A stretch of DNA of 64,000 bases, taken from an uncultured Sutterella sp. (GTDB taxonomy: Bacteria; Pseudomonadota; Gammaproteobacteria; Burkholderiales; Burkholderiaceae_F). A program made the position numbers and the translations under genes. Location: contig CAJKAP010000009.1 of assembly GCA_905197905.1 (NCBI GenBank), forward strand, positions 1 to 64,000, written 5' to 3'. The notes beneath the pieces were generated by a model. It was not told the origin of the DNA and searched no databases. It was given only the letters and a program-made list of their open reading frames with translations. Shown piece after piece: positions 1 through 9,257 of this stretch (position 1 is its first letter; every line of letters starts with the position of its first letter).

Positions 1-44
1 TGATAGTTGGTTGTATTTCCAGTGAAAGTAGGACATTGCCGAGC
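1..44 (+). rRNA. rrf: 5S ribosomal RNA, 3' end (partial)
   Basis: The first bases read TGATAGTTGG, and the stretch GTGAAAGTAGG at 22-32 followed by a short 3' arm matches the conserved 3' third of bacterial 5S rRNA (betaproteobacterial 5S genes end with a GTGAAAGTAGG-type motif before the helix I strand). Only the last ~44 nt lie in the window; the exact 3' end is inferred. A terminator follows at once, so this is the distal end of an rRNA operon on the plus strand. Confidence 0.85.
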
Positions 45-56
45 TCTCCCATTAGG

Positions 57-96
57 AACCCCTGTTACCTTGACGGTAGCAGGGGTTTCGTCTTTT
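57..96 (+). terminator. rRNA operon terminator
   Basis: An 11-bp stem CCCCTGTTACC / GGTAGCAGGGG (one G-U pair) with loop TTGAC is followed by a T-rich tract. It sits about 13 nt after the 5S 3' end. Confidence 0.85.
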
Positions 97-119
97 CTAG
101 TCTTCCTCTTTTTCAAAAC

Positions 120-158
120 AAAAAAATCGGCCATCGTCTTTTTTGACCATGACCGACT
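120..158 (-). terminator. Terminator of the GntR-family gene
   Basis: On the minus strand TCGGTCAT pairs with ATGGCCGA (one wobble), extended inward by GTC/GAC, and is followed by seven T. It lies about 20 nt beyond the stop codon at 180. Confidence 0.7.
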
Positions 159-179
159 TTGTGTTGCTTTCTTGCCTCT

Positions 180-863
180 TTAGCTCAGGAGGATAATCTG
201 TTCGCTCAACTGAGCACGTAAGAGGCTCTGTGCCTTGCGCTCATCTCCTTCCTTAATGGCAGAGAGGAGTTCACGTTCTTTCTGGGCAATATTGAGGAAG
301 AATTGCGGGTCGTAGCGAGGAAGCTTTTCCGTTGTTTTTTCAAAGTAGGTGACAAGCGCCGCGGAGAAGACCTGGAGTACACGGTTGCCACACGCTTCAA
401 GAAGCAACAAGTGGAATTCTCTATCCCAGTGGTCCGCGTCACGCGTGTTATGCGCATTGCGTTCAATCTCTTCAATCGCGTTTTCTAAGCGTCCCAACAT
501 CGCAGGCGTCATACGGCGAATCGCGAGCGGGATGATATCGACTTCAATCAAGAGACGCGCTTCAATAAATTCGCGAATATCGAAGTTAGCGATATCCATC
601 TGGACTTGAATTTGCGCAGAGAGATTCTTTGGCTCCAACGTATTGACTTTCATACCGCGCTTAGGCGCGCGATCAATGATGCCCATCTGAGCGAGCACGC
701 TAAGCGCTTTACGAACCTTGTAGCGCGTGATATTGAATCGCGCAGCGAGTTCCGCTTCCGTGTCGATATGGCCATTATTTTTGGCTTGTTCCAAGATGTG
801 CTGATGAATCTGATGAAAGAGAATCTCTTCAGCACTCTGTGGTTTATCCGTGTTGCTGGGCAT
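180..863 (-). CDS. GntR-family (FadR/FCD subfamily) transcriptional regulator
   Basis: A 227-residue DNA-binding regulator. An N-terminal winged helix-turn-helix (about residues 11-75, with TEAELAARFNITRYKVRKAL as the recognition core) is joined to an all-helical FCD effector-binding domain (about 93-222). FCD domains normally bind a metal through one Asp and three His. Here the first pair is kept (D147 and H151 in the DREFH stretch), but the two later His positions are Glu (E196) and Gln (Q218) by motif alignment, so metal and ligand binding may be altered. The gene is alone between an rRNA operon and mutS, each with its own terminator, so the target is not obvious from context. Regulators of this subfamily usually control organic-acid or sugar-acid uptake and catabolism. 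One FadR-type palindrome is seen in the window at 55184-55193. Confidence 0.88.
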   Translation of the reverse strand: MPSNTDKPQSAEEILFHQIHQHILEQAKNNGHIDTEAELAARFNITRYKVRKALSVLAQMGIIDRAPKRGMKVNTLEPKNLSAQIQVQMDIANFDIREFIEARLLIEVDIIPLAIRRMTPAMLGRLENAIEEIERNAHNTRDADHWDREFHLLLLEACGNRVLQVFSAALVTYFEKTTEKLPRYDPQFFLNIAQKERELLSAIKEGDERKAQSLLRAQLSEQIILLS

Positions 864-889
864 GTTGTGTTGGCTTTAACAAAATAAAG

Positions 890-927
890 ATAAAAAAAGG
901 GGAGGACTCTTTTGGAATCCTCCCTCT
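890..927 (-). terminator. mutS terminator
   Basis: On the minus strand GGGAGGA pairs with TCCTCCC across a short A/T-rich loop and is followed by seven T. It lies about 65 nt downstream of the mutS stop. Confidence 0.75.
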
Positions 928-990
928 AATCATAAACTAGCCAGAATTGAAATGTCGACCAAGAGAGCGTCTCTCAGCGCATTTAAAGCG

Positions 991-3651
991 TTATTCCGAC
1001 AACGTTTTTGCTTTATTGCAAAGTTCGTACAGTTTAGCGAGCGCTTCGCGTGGTGAGAGATCGTCAATTTCGATTTGTGCGATCGTATCAACGAGTGCTC
1101 GGCGTTCCTCTTCAAAAGGATCCTCCGCTTCAGGCAAAACACTGCTAGAGATTTCTGGGGCGACTTGCGCCTCCAAGAACCCTAAATCATCAAAGAGACT
1201 CCCCTGGGGTGTCTGATTTTCTGCTTCACGGCTCTCGAGCTTTGAGAGGTAAGCTTCTGCTCGGCGCACCACATGTGAGGGGACGCCAGCGAGCTGTGCC
1301 ACGGCAATCCCGTAGCTTCGGTTTGCCGGACCCTCAGAGATCTCATGCAAGAAAACGATGCGCTTTTTGGACTGCGTTGCAGAGACATGCACGTTAGCCA
1401 CTTCTTTTAAGTGACCCGCGAGCTCGGTGAGTTCAAAGTAGTGCGTGGCAAAAAGCGTGAGACTACGCGTGCCTTCGACGAGTTCTTGTGCGATGGCGGC
1501 AGCCAGGGAAAGCCCATCAAAGGTTGCGGTGCCGCGTCCAATTTCATCCATCAACACGAGCGAGCGCTCTGTTGCTTGGTGCAGGATCGTAGCGGCTTCC
1601 GTCATTTCCACCATAAAGGTTGAGCGACCGCGCGCTAAATCGTCACTCGCACCAATACGCGTGAGGATACGGTCAATAGGACCAATCACTGCGCTCTTAG
1701 CAGGCACAAATGCGCCAGCCCAAGCAAGAAGGGTGATCAACGCGACACTTCGCATATAGGTGGACTTACCACCCATATTGGGACCGGTGATCATCAAACA
1801 GCGTCGTCCTGCCCCCAAACGGCAGTCGTTCGGGACAAAGGTTTCAATCGTGGTTTCAACGACGGGATGACGACCTGCCTCAATATCAATCCCAATGCGA
1901 TTACTCAGTGTTGGGCGTACCCATTGGTGTTCTTTGGCGTGCATCGCAAGACTTGCTAGCGCATCGCTCTGAGCGATAGCTTGTGCAGACTGCATTAAGA
2001 GGGCGACATAGGGATTGAGCACTTTGATGAGTTCATCGTAAAGGGCTTTCTCTAAGTCGTTCGCACGTTCTTTAGCACTAATCGCCTTGTCTTCATATTC
2101 CTTTAATTCAGGCGTGATGAAGCGCTCGACGTTTTTTAACGTTTGGCGACGGTGGTAATGCACAGGAACGTCAGGCGCTTGTCCTTTACTTACTTCAATA
2201 AAGAAGCCGTGTACGCGGTTATATTCCACACGAAGCGTTGAGAGACCCGTGGCGGCCTTTTCTCGCGCTTCTAAATCCATCAAGAATTGGCCTGTGTTAT
2301 CACGAAGAGCACGAAGTTCGTCGAGCTCTGCGTTAAAGCCAGCACGAATCACATCCCCATCACGCAAGAAGGTGGCAGGTTCATCAAGAAGTGCGGCTTC
2401 TAAGTGCTCTGAAAGTTCTTCAGGGAGTTCAATCGCATCTCCCTGCACATGGAACCACTCGGACTTCAACTGCGCCAAGAGCGCACGAATGCCTTTTACT
2501 GTGGGGAGCGCATCGCGCAAGGCGGCCAATTCTTTAGGACGCACAGAACCCAAGGTAATGCGGCTTGCAATACGCTCAATATCGGGCAGGCGCGAGAGCA
2601 GGATACGCAGGTCTTCTAGAGTGCTGTCAGAGAAAAATTCTTCAATGGCGCTGTGTCGGCTTTCTGCCAGCGCACGGTCACGCAACGGTTCATTGAGCCA
2701 GCGCTTTAGTGTGCGAGAGCCCATCCCCGTTTGGCAGTGGTCCAGAATCGAGAAAAGCGTAGGCCCTTTGGTTTCTGCTCGAAGACTATCGCTAATTTCC
2801 AAATTACGACGGCTAGCAGGATCGATCACCACAAAGTCTTCTTCATGAAGAATCTTGAGGGGTTCGATAAAGGGCATGATGTCGACTTGCGTTTCTTCGG
2901 TGTAATCAAGCAGTGCATTCGCAGCAATCAAGACTGCGGGTGCTTCTTCTAGACCAAAGGCATCTAAGTTGTCGACATTGAAAAGCTTTTTGAGCGCTTC
3001 CTCACCGTGCTCGCCATCAAAGTGCCATTCGGGCATTGGGGTGATGGTGAGTTCAGGATAATCTTCGCGGAACTGATCCTTCAATTTTTCTGGGACCAAC
3101 ATTTCCGTGGGGGAAATGCGAAAGAGTTCACTTGCTAGCGACGCGGCAGGAATTTGGTTCGCCAAGAAGCGCCCGTTACTTAACGTCAACCAGACAAGCC
3201 CCCAGGTTTCTGCTTTGCTGCTCAAAGGCGCAACAGAAAGGAGCACCGCGTCGTCCTTTTCAGGAAGAAGCGAGGCGTCCGTGAGCGTGCCAGGCGTAAT
3301 GATGCGCGAAATACGGCGCTCCATTAAGCCTTTACCGGGCGTGCCGAGTTGCTCTGCAATCACAATCGATTCACCGAGTTTGACGAGTCGCGCGATGTAT
3401 TGGTCAAGCGAGACAGCAGGAATCCCTGCCATGGGAATGGGTTCCCCATTTTTCATCTTGCCGCGCTTGGTGAGCGTAATGCCAATTAAACGGTTGGCTT
3501 TAATGGCGTCATCGAAAAACGTTTCATAGAAGTCGCCCATGCGAAAGAGCACCAAGGTGTGAGGATACTTTTGCTTGACCTCAACGAATTGGCGCATAGC
3601 AGGGGTGAAATCAGTAATCTCAAAAGATTCAATAGAAGGCGATGACGTCAT
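991..3651 (-). CDS. mutS: DNA mismatch repair protein MutS
   Basis: Recognises base-base mismatches and small loops and starts methyl-directed repair together with MutL. The 886-residue protein has the mismatch-contacting Phe-X-Glu (FYE in GDFYETF, about residue 41), connector, core/clamp domains, and a C-terminal ABC-type ATPase with Walker A GPNMGGKST near residue 625 and Walker B/signature DEIGRGT near residue 703. The length is slightly above E. coli MutS (853). The ATG at 3651 lies a few residues ahead of the conserved N-terminal TPAMRQF stretch and is a good start. It is transcribed alone: suhB upstream ends in its own terminator. The gene appears intact, so this locus gives no hint of a mutator phenotype. 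Confidence 0.98.
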   Translation of the reverse strand: MTSSPSIESFEITDFTPAMRQFVEVKQKYPHTLVLFRMGDFYETFFDDAIKANRLIGITLTKRGKMKNGEPIPMAGIPAVSLDQYIARLVKLGESIVIAEQLGTPGKGLMERRISRIITPGTLTDASLLPEKDDAVLLSVAPLSSKAETWGLVWLTLSNGRFLANQIPAASLASELFRISPTEMLVPEKLKDQFREDYPELTITPMPEWHFDGEHGEEALKKLFNVDNLDAFGLEEAPAVLIAANALLDYTEETQVDIMPFIEPLKILHEEDFVVIDPASRRNLEISDSLRAETKGPTLFSILDHCQTGMGSRTLKRWLNEPLRDRALAESRHSAIEEFFSDSTLEDLRILLSRLPDIERIASRITLGSVRPKELAALRDALPTVKGIRALLAQLKSEWFHVQGDAIELPEELSEHLEAALLDEPATFLRDGDVIRAGFNAELDELRALRDNTGQFLMDLEAREKAATGLSTLRVEYNRVHGFFIEVSKGQAPDVPVHYHRRQTLKNVERFITPELKEYEDKAISAKERANDLEKALYDELIKVLNPYVALLMQSAQAIAQSDALASLAMHAKEHQWVRPTLSNRIGIDIEAGRHPVVETTIETFVPNDCRLGAGRRCLMITGPNMGGKSTYMRSVALITLLAWAGAFVPAKSAVIGPIDRILTRIGASDDLARGRSTFMVEMTEAATILHQATERSLVLMDEIGRGTATFDGLSLAAAIAQELVEGTRSLTLFATHYFELTELAGHLKEVANVHVSATQSKKRIVFLHEISEGPANRSYGIAVAQLAGVPSHVVRRAEAYLSKLESREAENQTPQGSLFDDLGFLEAQVAPEISSSVLPEAEDPFEEERRALVDTIAQIEIDDLSPREALAKLYELCNKAKTLSE

Positions 3652-3741
3652 GTTTCTAAACTAGTGAAAGCGATAACAATAACTTTTTATTTTAGCGCAT
3701 TAGGTCACTCTTCCCAAAAATGCCTTTCGCTTTCTGAGGGC

Positions 3742-3776
3742 GCAAAAAAAAGAGCACGCTTTTTAGCGTGCTCTTC
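3742..3776 (-). terminator. suhB terminator
   Basis: A perfect 10-bp stem, AGAGCACGCT / AGCGTGCTCT, with a 4-nt loop is followed on the minus strand by eight T. It separates suhB from mutS. Confidence 0.9.
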
Positions 3777-3795
3777 AAAATCGACTTTTCGCGAA

Positions 3796-4599
3796 TTATT
3801 CAGCTTTAGGAGCGGGGAGTTTGCCAACGAGCGGCAAGAGCTGAGCGAAGATCTTAGGCGTGCCAGCGCAAACCTGACCGCTCTTTAACCAGTTTTCACC
3901 GCCTTCGAGGTCGGTGATCAAACCACCGGCTTCGAGCACCAACAAGCCCCCAGCGGCGATATCCCACTGAGACAAGCCACTTTCCCAGAAACCATCGTAG
4001 CGACCGCAGGCGAGCCAAGCGAGGTCAAGGGCAGCGGAGCCGGGACGACGGATACCAGCCGTGCGTTCTGCAACGCGCATAAAGCTCATCATGTACTGCT
4101 TGAAGTTATCCGTACGACGGAAGGGGAAGCCCGTACCGATCAATGCACGGTTCATATCAATCAAGTTGGAGACACGAATACGGCGATTATCTAAGAACGC
4201 TCCCTGACCCTTTTCAGCATGGAAGAGTTCGTTTTTTGCAACGTCATAAACCACACCCAAGACCACTTCATCGCGGTAGAGCAGAGCGATCGAAACAGCG
4301 TACTGAGGGACACCGTGCATGAAGTTGAGCGTGCCATCGATCGGATCAATGATCCAGAGGTAGTCACTATTCTTCGGACCAATGCGACCAGCTTCTTCCG
4401 TCAAGATAGCGTGATTGGGATAAGCCTGCTGAAGGCATTCAACGATAACCGCTTCAGAATCACGATCCGCGTTCGTGACAAAGTCGTTCACGGCCTTATT
4501 GTCGACCTGTAACTGGTCAAGACGAGTGGCTGCACGAGAGATTTCGTTGCCGGCTGCACGAGCCGCTTTAATCGCGGTGGAAAGAAAAGGAGATGGCAT
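3796..4599 (-). CDS. suhB: Inositol-1-monophosphatase family protein SuhB
   Basis: A 267-residue Mg2+-dependent phosphatase of the FIG superfamily, acting on inositol 1-phosphate and related sugar phosphates; in E. coli SuhB also joins the rRNA antitermination complex. Metal-binding motif 1 is visible as WIIDPIDGTLNF (about residues 82-93), the earlier Glu as LTEEAG (about 67-72), and motif 2 as WDIAAGGLLVLEAGG (about 210-224). The last ~10 residues (LPAPKAE) are a short unconserved tail. The gene diverges from trmJ, an arrangement common in Burkholderiales, and ends in a strong terminator. Confidence 0.95.
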   Translation of the reverse strand: MPSPFLSTAIKAARAAGNEISRAATRLDQLQVDNKAVNDFVTNADRDSEAVIVECLQQAYPNHAILTEEAGRIGPKNSDYLWIIDPIDGTLNFMHGVPQYAVSIALLYRDEVVLGVVYDVAKNELFHAEKGQGAFLDNRRIRVSNLIDMNRALIGTGFPFRRTDNFKQYMMSFMRVAERTAGIRRPGSAALDLAWLACGRYDGFWESGLSQWDIAAGGLLVLEAGGLITDLEGGENWLKSGQVCAGTPKIFAQLLPLVGKLPAPKAE

Positions 4600-4825
4600 G
4601 GTAGAACAATTTCAAAATTCAGTTTGAGCGTGAGTGAGTGCTTTGTCGAGCTCACTCAAGAAAGCGCCTATTGTACTCTAAGTTTTTAACGGGAGGCGCG
4701 AAGAGCAAGGAGGAGAATGAGGCAGATTGCGCCACAAAGTCTCCCGCGCGTATACAATATGCGAGTCCTTGCGTGTCAAGAAGATTTCTTGGCGAGCGTT
4801 TTCTTCTGTTAGGAGTAGCCCTCTC

Positions 4826-5614
4826 ATGTCTCAGCCATCGTGGTCTGATCGAATTCGTTTTGTGCTCTGTGAACCTGGCCACCCTGGCAACATTGGTTCG
4901 GCAGCACGCGCGATTAAAACCATGGGATTTCATGACTTACGCGTTGTGAATCCTCGTGAAGCGAATTACCGCACCCACGAAGAGGCTGTGGCCTATGCGA
5001 CGAGCTCTGTAGACGTATTAGAAGCGAGTCGCTCTTACAGGTCGCTCACCGAAGCGCTCGAAGGGGTGACCTACGCTTGGGCGTTGACTGGCTACGATCG
5101 TGAGTTTGGTCCAGCGCTCACTCCTTTGCGTGAAGCGAGTGTGGCAAGCCGCAATTGGCTCGAGCAAGAAGAGGGCGACATTGCCTTTGTGTTTGGCACA
5201 GAGCGCAGTGGTCTCACTAACGAAGAAGTGATGCTCTGCCAAGGGTGCATTGCGATTCCTTGTAATCCAGAGAGCCCCAGCCTTAATCTCGCGCAGGCCG
5301 TGCAGATTACCGCTTATGAAATGCATATGACGCTTTTGGAAGAGAAGGGGCAAAAACTCTACGACTGGCAATCGCGCTTCTCGCGTGAAGCCCCAGCGAG
5401 CGTGGAAGCGATTGAAGGCTTTTACGAGCATTGGGAAAAGGCGATGATTGCCTGCGGGGTGCATAACCCCGAAAATCCCAAATTCTTGATGCCGATGACG
5501 CGTCAGCTCTTTGGCCGCAGTGGGTTAACGCAGACCGAAATTGACCTCTTGCGTGGGATTTGCTCCGCGATTATTTGCCCCAAGCGAGAGCGCGCTGGGC
5601 GCAAAAAATCGTGA
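4826..5614 (+). CDS. trmJ: tRNA (cytidine/uridine-2'-O-)-methyltransferase TrmJ
   Basis: SPOUT-class RNA methyltransferase expected to 2'-O-methylate position 32 of tRNA using S-adenosylmethionine. The reading frame is open upstream to 4727, but the ATG at 4826 is preferred: it follows TAGGAG by ten bases and directly precedes the family N-terminus (RIRFVLCEPGHPGNIGSAAR). The resulting 262 residues contain the SPOUT motifs FGTERSGLTNEE (about 133-144), IPCNP and SLNLAQAVQI of the trefoil knot. The C-terminal helical extension matches the TrmJ type rather than the shorter TrmL. It is followed by cysE on the same strand, as in other betaproteobacteria. Confidence 0.93.
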   Translation: MSQPSWSDRIRFVLCEPGHPGNIGSAARAIKTMGFHDLRVVNPREANYRTHEEAVAYATSSVDVLEASRSYRSLTEALEGVTYAWALTGYDREFGPALTPLREASVASRNWLEQEEGDIAFVFGTERSGLTNEEVMLCQGCIAIPCNPESPSLNLAQAVQITAYEMHMTLLEEKGQKLYDWQSRFSREAPASVEAIEGFYEHWEKAMIACGVHNPENPKFLMPMTRQLFGRSGLTQTEIDLLRGICSAIICPKRERAGRKKS

Positions 5615-5780
5615 AAAAACGCTAACTCCCTTTAGGCGTGCTATCGTATAGCCGATTGGTGTAGTGCTGAAAATTTCGCACAACGCTCGGGTTTTCTGTC
5701 AAAATGGCAGAGAAGATGCATTTTTTTCGCATCTTTACCCCCAACCAACGGACTACTCAAAACAATTAAAAAGAGACACT

Positions 5781-6578
5781 ATGTTTGAACGTACAAAAGA
5801 ATTAATTCAGACCATTATGGATCGCGACCCCGCGGCCAAATCCAAGTGGGAAGTGATTTTTGCCTATCCTGGATTCCACGCCGTGATGATTCACCGCTTC
5901 TCAAGCTGGTGTTGGTTGCAAGGCTGGTGTTCGTTTGGACGTTTCGTCTCTCACGTCGGTCGCTTCTTGACCGGTATTGAAATTCACCCGGGTGCCAAGA
6001 TTGGTCGCCGTGTCTTTATTGACCACGGGATGGGGGTGGTGATCGGGGAAACCGCCGAAGTGGGCGACGATTGCACGCTCTACCATGGTGTGACCTTGGG
6101 CGGGACTTCGCTTACCGAAGGTGAAAAGCGCCATCCGACTTTGGGTAAAGGCGTGATTGTGGGTGCTGGCGCTAAGATTTTGGGTGGCTTCCTTGTCGGG
6201 GACAATGCTCGTATTGGTTCCAATGCGGTCGTTTTGAAACCCGTTGAAGAAGGGCAGACCATCGTTGGGGTGCCTGGTCGCGCAGTGGGTCAAACGAAGC
6301 GTGAACAAGAAGAAGCGCCGAAGTTCGAAGCCTACGCTGTGGATAAGAACGAGATGGACCCCTATATCCTCGCCATCAAAGAACTGGCTCGCGTGACTGG
6401 GGAACAAAACGCTGTGATCGAACAGTTGAACGCTCAAGTGCGTGCTTTGGGTGGCAAGGGTGTGGAAGAACTCCCGAAACTCAATACGCGTAATGTGGGG
6501 GTACCAACACGCCGCGCTCGTCACCATCGTCAAAAGGATGCTCGTCGTCCTAATCGTGAAAACGAAAAGCAAGGCTAA
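5781..6578 (+). CDS. cysE: Serine O-acetyltransferase CysE
   Basis: Transfers acetyl from acetyl-CoA to L-serine to give O-acetylserine, the first step of cysteine synthesis. The ATG at 5781 gives 265 residues and starts at the family N-terminus (MFERTKELIQTIMDRDPAAK); the frame is open to 5664 but nothing upstream is conserved. A helical N-terminal region is followed by a left-handed beta-helix of hexapeptide repeats (about 65-190) with HPGAKIG, DHGMGVVIGETAEVGD, catalytic-type His in LYHGVTLGGT, and IGSNAVVLKPV. After the hexapeptide region a ~60-residue tail rich in Glu, Arg and Lys (ending RRARHHRQKDARRP) is longer than in E. coli CysE. A terminator follows, shared with the convergent glnD. 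Confidence 0.95.
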   Translation: MFERTKELIQTIMDRDPAAKSKWEVIFAYPGFHAVMIHRFSSWCWLQGWCSFGRFVSHVGRFLTGIEIHPGAKIGRRVFIDHGMGVVIGETAEVGDDCTLYHGVTLGGTSLTEGEKRHPTLGKGVIVGAGAKILGGFLVGDNARIGSNAVVLKPVEEGQTIVGVPGRAVGQTKREQEEAPKFEAYAVDKNEMDPYILAIKELARVTGEQNAVIEQLNAQVRALGGKGVEELPKLNTRNVGVPTRRARHHRQKDARRPNRENEKQG

Positions 6579-6594
6579 AAAAATCGATTCCTAT

Positions 6595-6627
6595 CAAAAA
6601 AGGAGAACTTAAAAAGTTCTCCTTTTT
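6595..6627. terminator. Bidirectional terminator between cysE and glnD
   Basis: AAGGAGAACTT / AAGTTCTCCTT has an A-run on the left and a T-run on the right, so it can act for both convergent genes. Confidence 0.85.
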
Positions 6628-6631
6628 TGTA

Positions 6632-9223
6632 TTAATGCTTCACTTTAGGCGCAACTGTCAGCACTTCTAAGAGTTTCGCTTCGAGGGCAATCACCGTTGC
6701 ATCGTCTCTGAGCACTGGCGAATCAATCAAGAAGACGTCTTCGACGCGCTCGCCCAACGTGGCAATCTTCGCCGTCTGCAAATTAATCTTGTAGTCGTAG
6801 AGCACACGGAAAATCCCGTAAAGCAATCCTGGTCTATCCGTACACACGATGTAGAGAATCCAGGCGTTCCCTCTCTCGTCTGGCGTCAAAGTGACGCTCG
6901 GTCGCAGAGGGAAGTGCTGGGAGCGACGAGAAAGTTTCCCTTGAGCGGGAGCTGGGAGAGGCGTTTCCGAGGCAACTGCGACAGCGAGCCCTGGTTCCAA
7001 TTTCTTTTGCAATTCTTCAAGCGTATAGCGCTCAAAGCGGTCGGCCACTAAGAACGTATCCAATGCCCATCCGTGCCGCGTTGTGTGAACGCGCGTGTCG
7101 ACCACGCTCAACCCTAGTTTCGCGAGATAAGCCACGGCACGTAAGAAGAGCCCTTGGCGGTCAGGCATATAGAGCAAAATCACGTAGCCACTTTTGCCTG
7201 AGGCTTCCTGCACTTTGACGATTGGCGTTTGGGTGTGTAAGTTGGGCGTGAGTTCCAGCGTATGCCAGATGATTTCTTCAGAGCTGTGGCGCATGAAGTA
7301 AACCACGTCCAATTCTTTCCAGAAACTGTCGATATCAATCGCAGGGTCTTTTTCCAGAATCTTTGCTCGAGCACTATTGAGACGAAGCTCCATCGCTTCA
7401 TCCGTGCTACTGCTGTTGCCCGAGAGCATATCCGCCGCACTATGGTAGAGACGCTCGATGAGCTGCCCCTTCCAAGGCGTCCAGACTTTTGGACTCGTTG
7501 CACGAATATCTGCAATGGTCAAAAGATAAAGTGAATCTAAATGTGCCTTATCTTTGACCGTATCGACAAAGCGTTTTACGACGGCAGGGTCTGAGATATC
7601 TTGGCGCTGAGCGACCTGACTCATTAAGAGGTGGTAGCGCACCAGAAAGACCATAAAGTCGATATCTTCTTGCTCAAACCCAAAGTCTTTCCCGAAGGCG
7701 GCCATCTTTTCGGCCCCAATCAGGTCGTGGTGTCCACCTTGCCCTTTACCGATATCGTGAAAGAGTCCGGCAATGACAATACGCCAAGGCTTTTCCACGC
7801 TTGCCATGACGTGCGAGCAGTGGGGGTATTCGTGTGCAAACTCGCTTCGCGCAAAACGACGAATATTACGAATGACGCGTAACGTATGCTGGTCTACCGT
7901 AAAGATATGGTAGAGGTCATGCTGCATCTGCCCCACGATGGGACGGAAAGCTGGCAAAAAGCGCCCCAACACGTCCCAAATGTTCATGTCTTTGAGAGCG
8001 TGATAGGCGCCCTTTGGCATCGTGAGAATCTGCATAAACATCGCTTGGTTCGCAGGATCTTCACGGAAAGCCTGATCAATCGAAGGCACCGCATGCCAGA
8101 GCGCACGCAGCAGGCGCGTTGCGTAGCGCCCCGTATCAGTGCGGTGGTAGTACTGGTAGAAGGTGCGCAAAATGGCAGAGGGGTCTCGTGTGTAGACTTG
8201 ATCGTCCACAATGTCGAGTTCGTCCCCATGCATCACAAATGCGGGATCTTCAGTGGGCGTCGTTTCCGCTCTCACTTCCCCGAGGATTTTGTCCGCAAGG
8301 GTTTGCAGTTGAATCACCGAGAGCTGCACCACAGAGCGCGCATTGAGGTAGTAGCGCTTCATGAAGGCTTCTGAGGCACGCATTAATTCCGTGGCTTCGT
8401 AACCCAACACTTTCGCGAGCTCTTCTTGAATATCAAAAATGAGTCGGTCTTCGTGGCGACCTGTGAGAAGGTGGAGCGCAATACGCCACTGTTTTAAATT
8501 CCACCATGCCGCTTTAAGTGCATGGACTTCTTTTTCCGTAATGAGTCCAGCCGTGGCCATGCCTTCCACATTATTGGCAAGGCCTGCGGCTTCTGCGCAC
8601 CAGAGGAAAACCTGCAGGTCGCGTAAGCCCCCGGGGCTTTCTTTGAGATTGGGTTCCAGTGCGTAAGGGGAATCTTCAAAGCGATGATGGCGCCGCGAGA
8701 GCTCCAACATCTTGTTGCGGTAAAAGTCCGCCACGTTTAATTTTTCACGAAACTTCTGCCAAGCCTCTTGAGCAAGGGCTTCCGAGCCCCAGAGATGACG
8801 ACTTTCTAAGTAGGTGGTGGCAATCGAGACGTCGTTGAGAGCTTCCTCTAAAAATGAGGTGGTATTGCGTACCGAGGCACCCACACTCAGCCCAAATTCC
8901 CAAAGTGCGGTCACAAAAGCGGCAATTTTTTCCTGAAAGGCAGCATCTTCGGTGACGTGGTCAGCGGTGAGCACCAGAAGGTCAATATCCGAAAAAGGAA
9001 AGAGTTCATTGCGACCATAACCACCCACCGCGATGAGCGCTAAGTCTTCCGTGGGTAGGGCTTCTCTCTCGCAGAGTGCCTTAATCGCCTCATCCAAAGC
9101 GTGACTATGCGCGAGTAAATACGCATCGGCATTCCGGTCGCTCTGGTACTGCTCAGCTAAACGTGCACTCGCTTCTTGAAACGAAGCCGCAATGGGCGAA
9201 AGAGGACGAGAAGACTTCATCAC
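6632..9223 (-). CDS. glnD: Bifunctional uridylyltransferase / uridylyl-removing enzyme GlnD
   Basis: The nitrogen sensor that uridylylates PII proteins when glutamine is low and de-uridylylates them when it is high. The 863-residue protein has all four expected parts: a nucleotidyltransferase domain with GGYGRNELFPFSDIDLL (about 66-82), the linker helical domain, an HD hydrolase domain with HDIGKGQGGHHD (about 488-499), and two C-terminal ACT domains that bind glutamine (about 675-750 with MPDRQGLFLRAV, and 790-860 with CTDRPGLLYGIF). The length agrees with the family (~860-890). It lies 34 nt behind the glycosyltransferase and is probably co-transcribed with it. Confidence 0.97.
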   Translation of the reverse strand: MMKSSRPLSPIAASFQEASARLAEQYQSDRNADAYLLAHSHALDEAIKALCEREALPTEDLALIAVGGYGRNELFPFSDIDLLVLTADHVTEDAAFQEKIAAFVTALWEFGLSVGASVRNTTSFLEEALNDVSIATTYLESRHLWGSEALAQEAWQKFREKLNVADFYRNKMLELSRRHHRFEDSPYALEPNLKESPGGLRDLQVFLWCAEAAGLANNVEGMATAGLITEKEVHALKAAWWNLKQWRIALHLLTGRHEDRLIFDIQEELAKVLGYEATELMRASEAFMKRYYLNARSVVQLSVIQLQTLADKILGEVRAETTPTEDPAFVMHGDELDIVDDQVYTRDPSAILRTFYQYYHRTDTGRYATRLLRALWHAVPSIDQAFREDPANQAMFMQILTMPKGAYHALKDMNIWDVLGRFLPAFRPIVGQMQHDLYHIFTVDQHTLRVIRNIRRFARSEFAHEYPHCSHVMASVEKPWRIVIAGLFHDIGKGQGGHHDLIGAEKMAAFGKDFGFEQEDIDFMVFLVRYHLLMSQVAQRQDISDPAVVKRFVDTVKDKAHLDSLYLLTIADIRATSPKVWTPWKGQLIERLYHSAADMLSGNSSSTDEAMELRLNSARAKILEKDPAIDIDSFWKELDVVYFMRHSSEEIIWHTLELTPNLHTQTPIVKVQEASGKSGYVILLYMPDRQGLFLRAVAYLAKLGLSVVDTRVHTTRHGWALDTFLVADRFERYTLEELQKKLEPGLAVAVASETPLPAPAQGKLSRRSQHFPLRPSVTLTPDERGNAWILYIVCTDRPGLLYGIFRVLYDYKINLQTAKIATLGERVEDVFLIDSPVLRDDATVIALEAKLLEVLTVAPKVKH

Positions 9224-9257
9224 GAAAATACTCCTGAGTGTGAGGCGGGCCGGGCAG

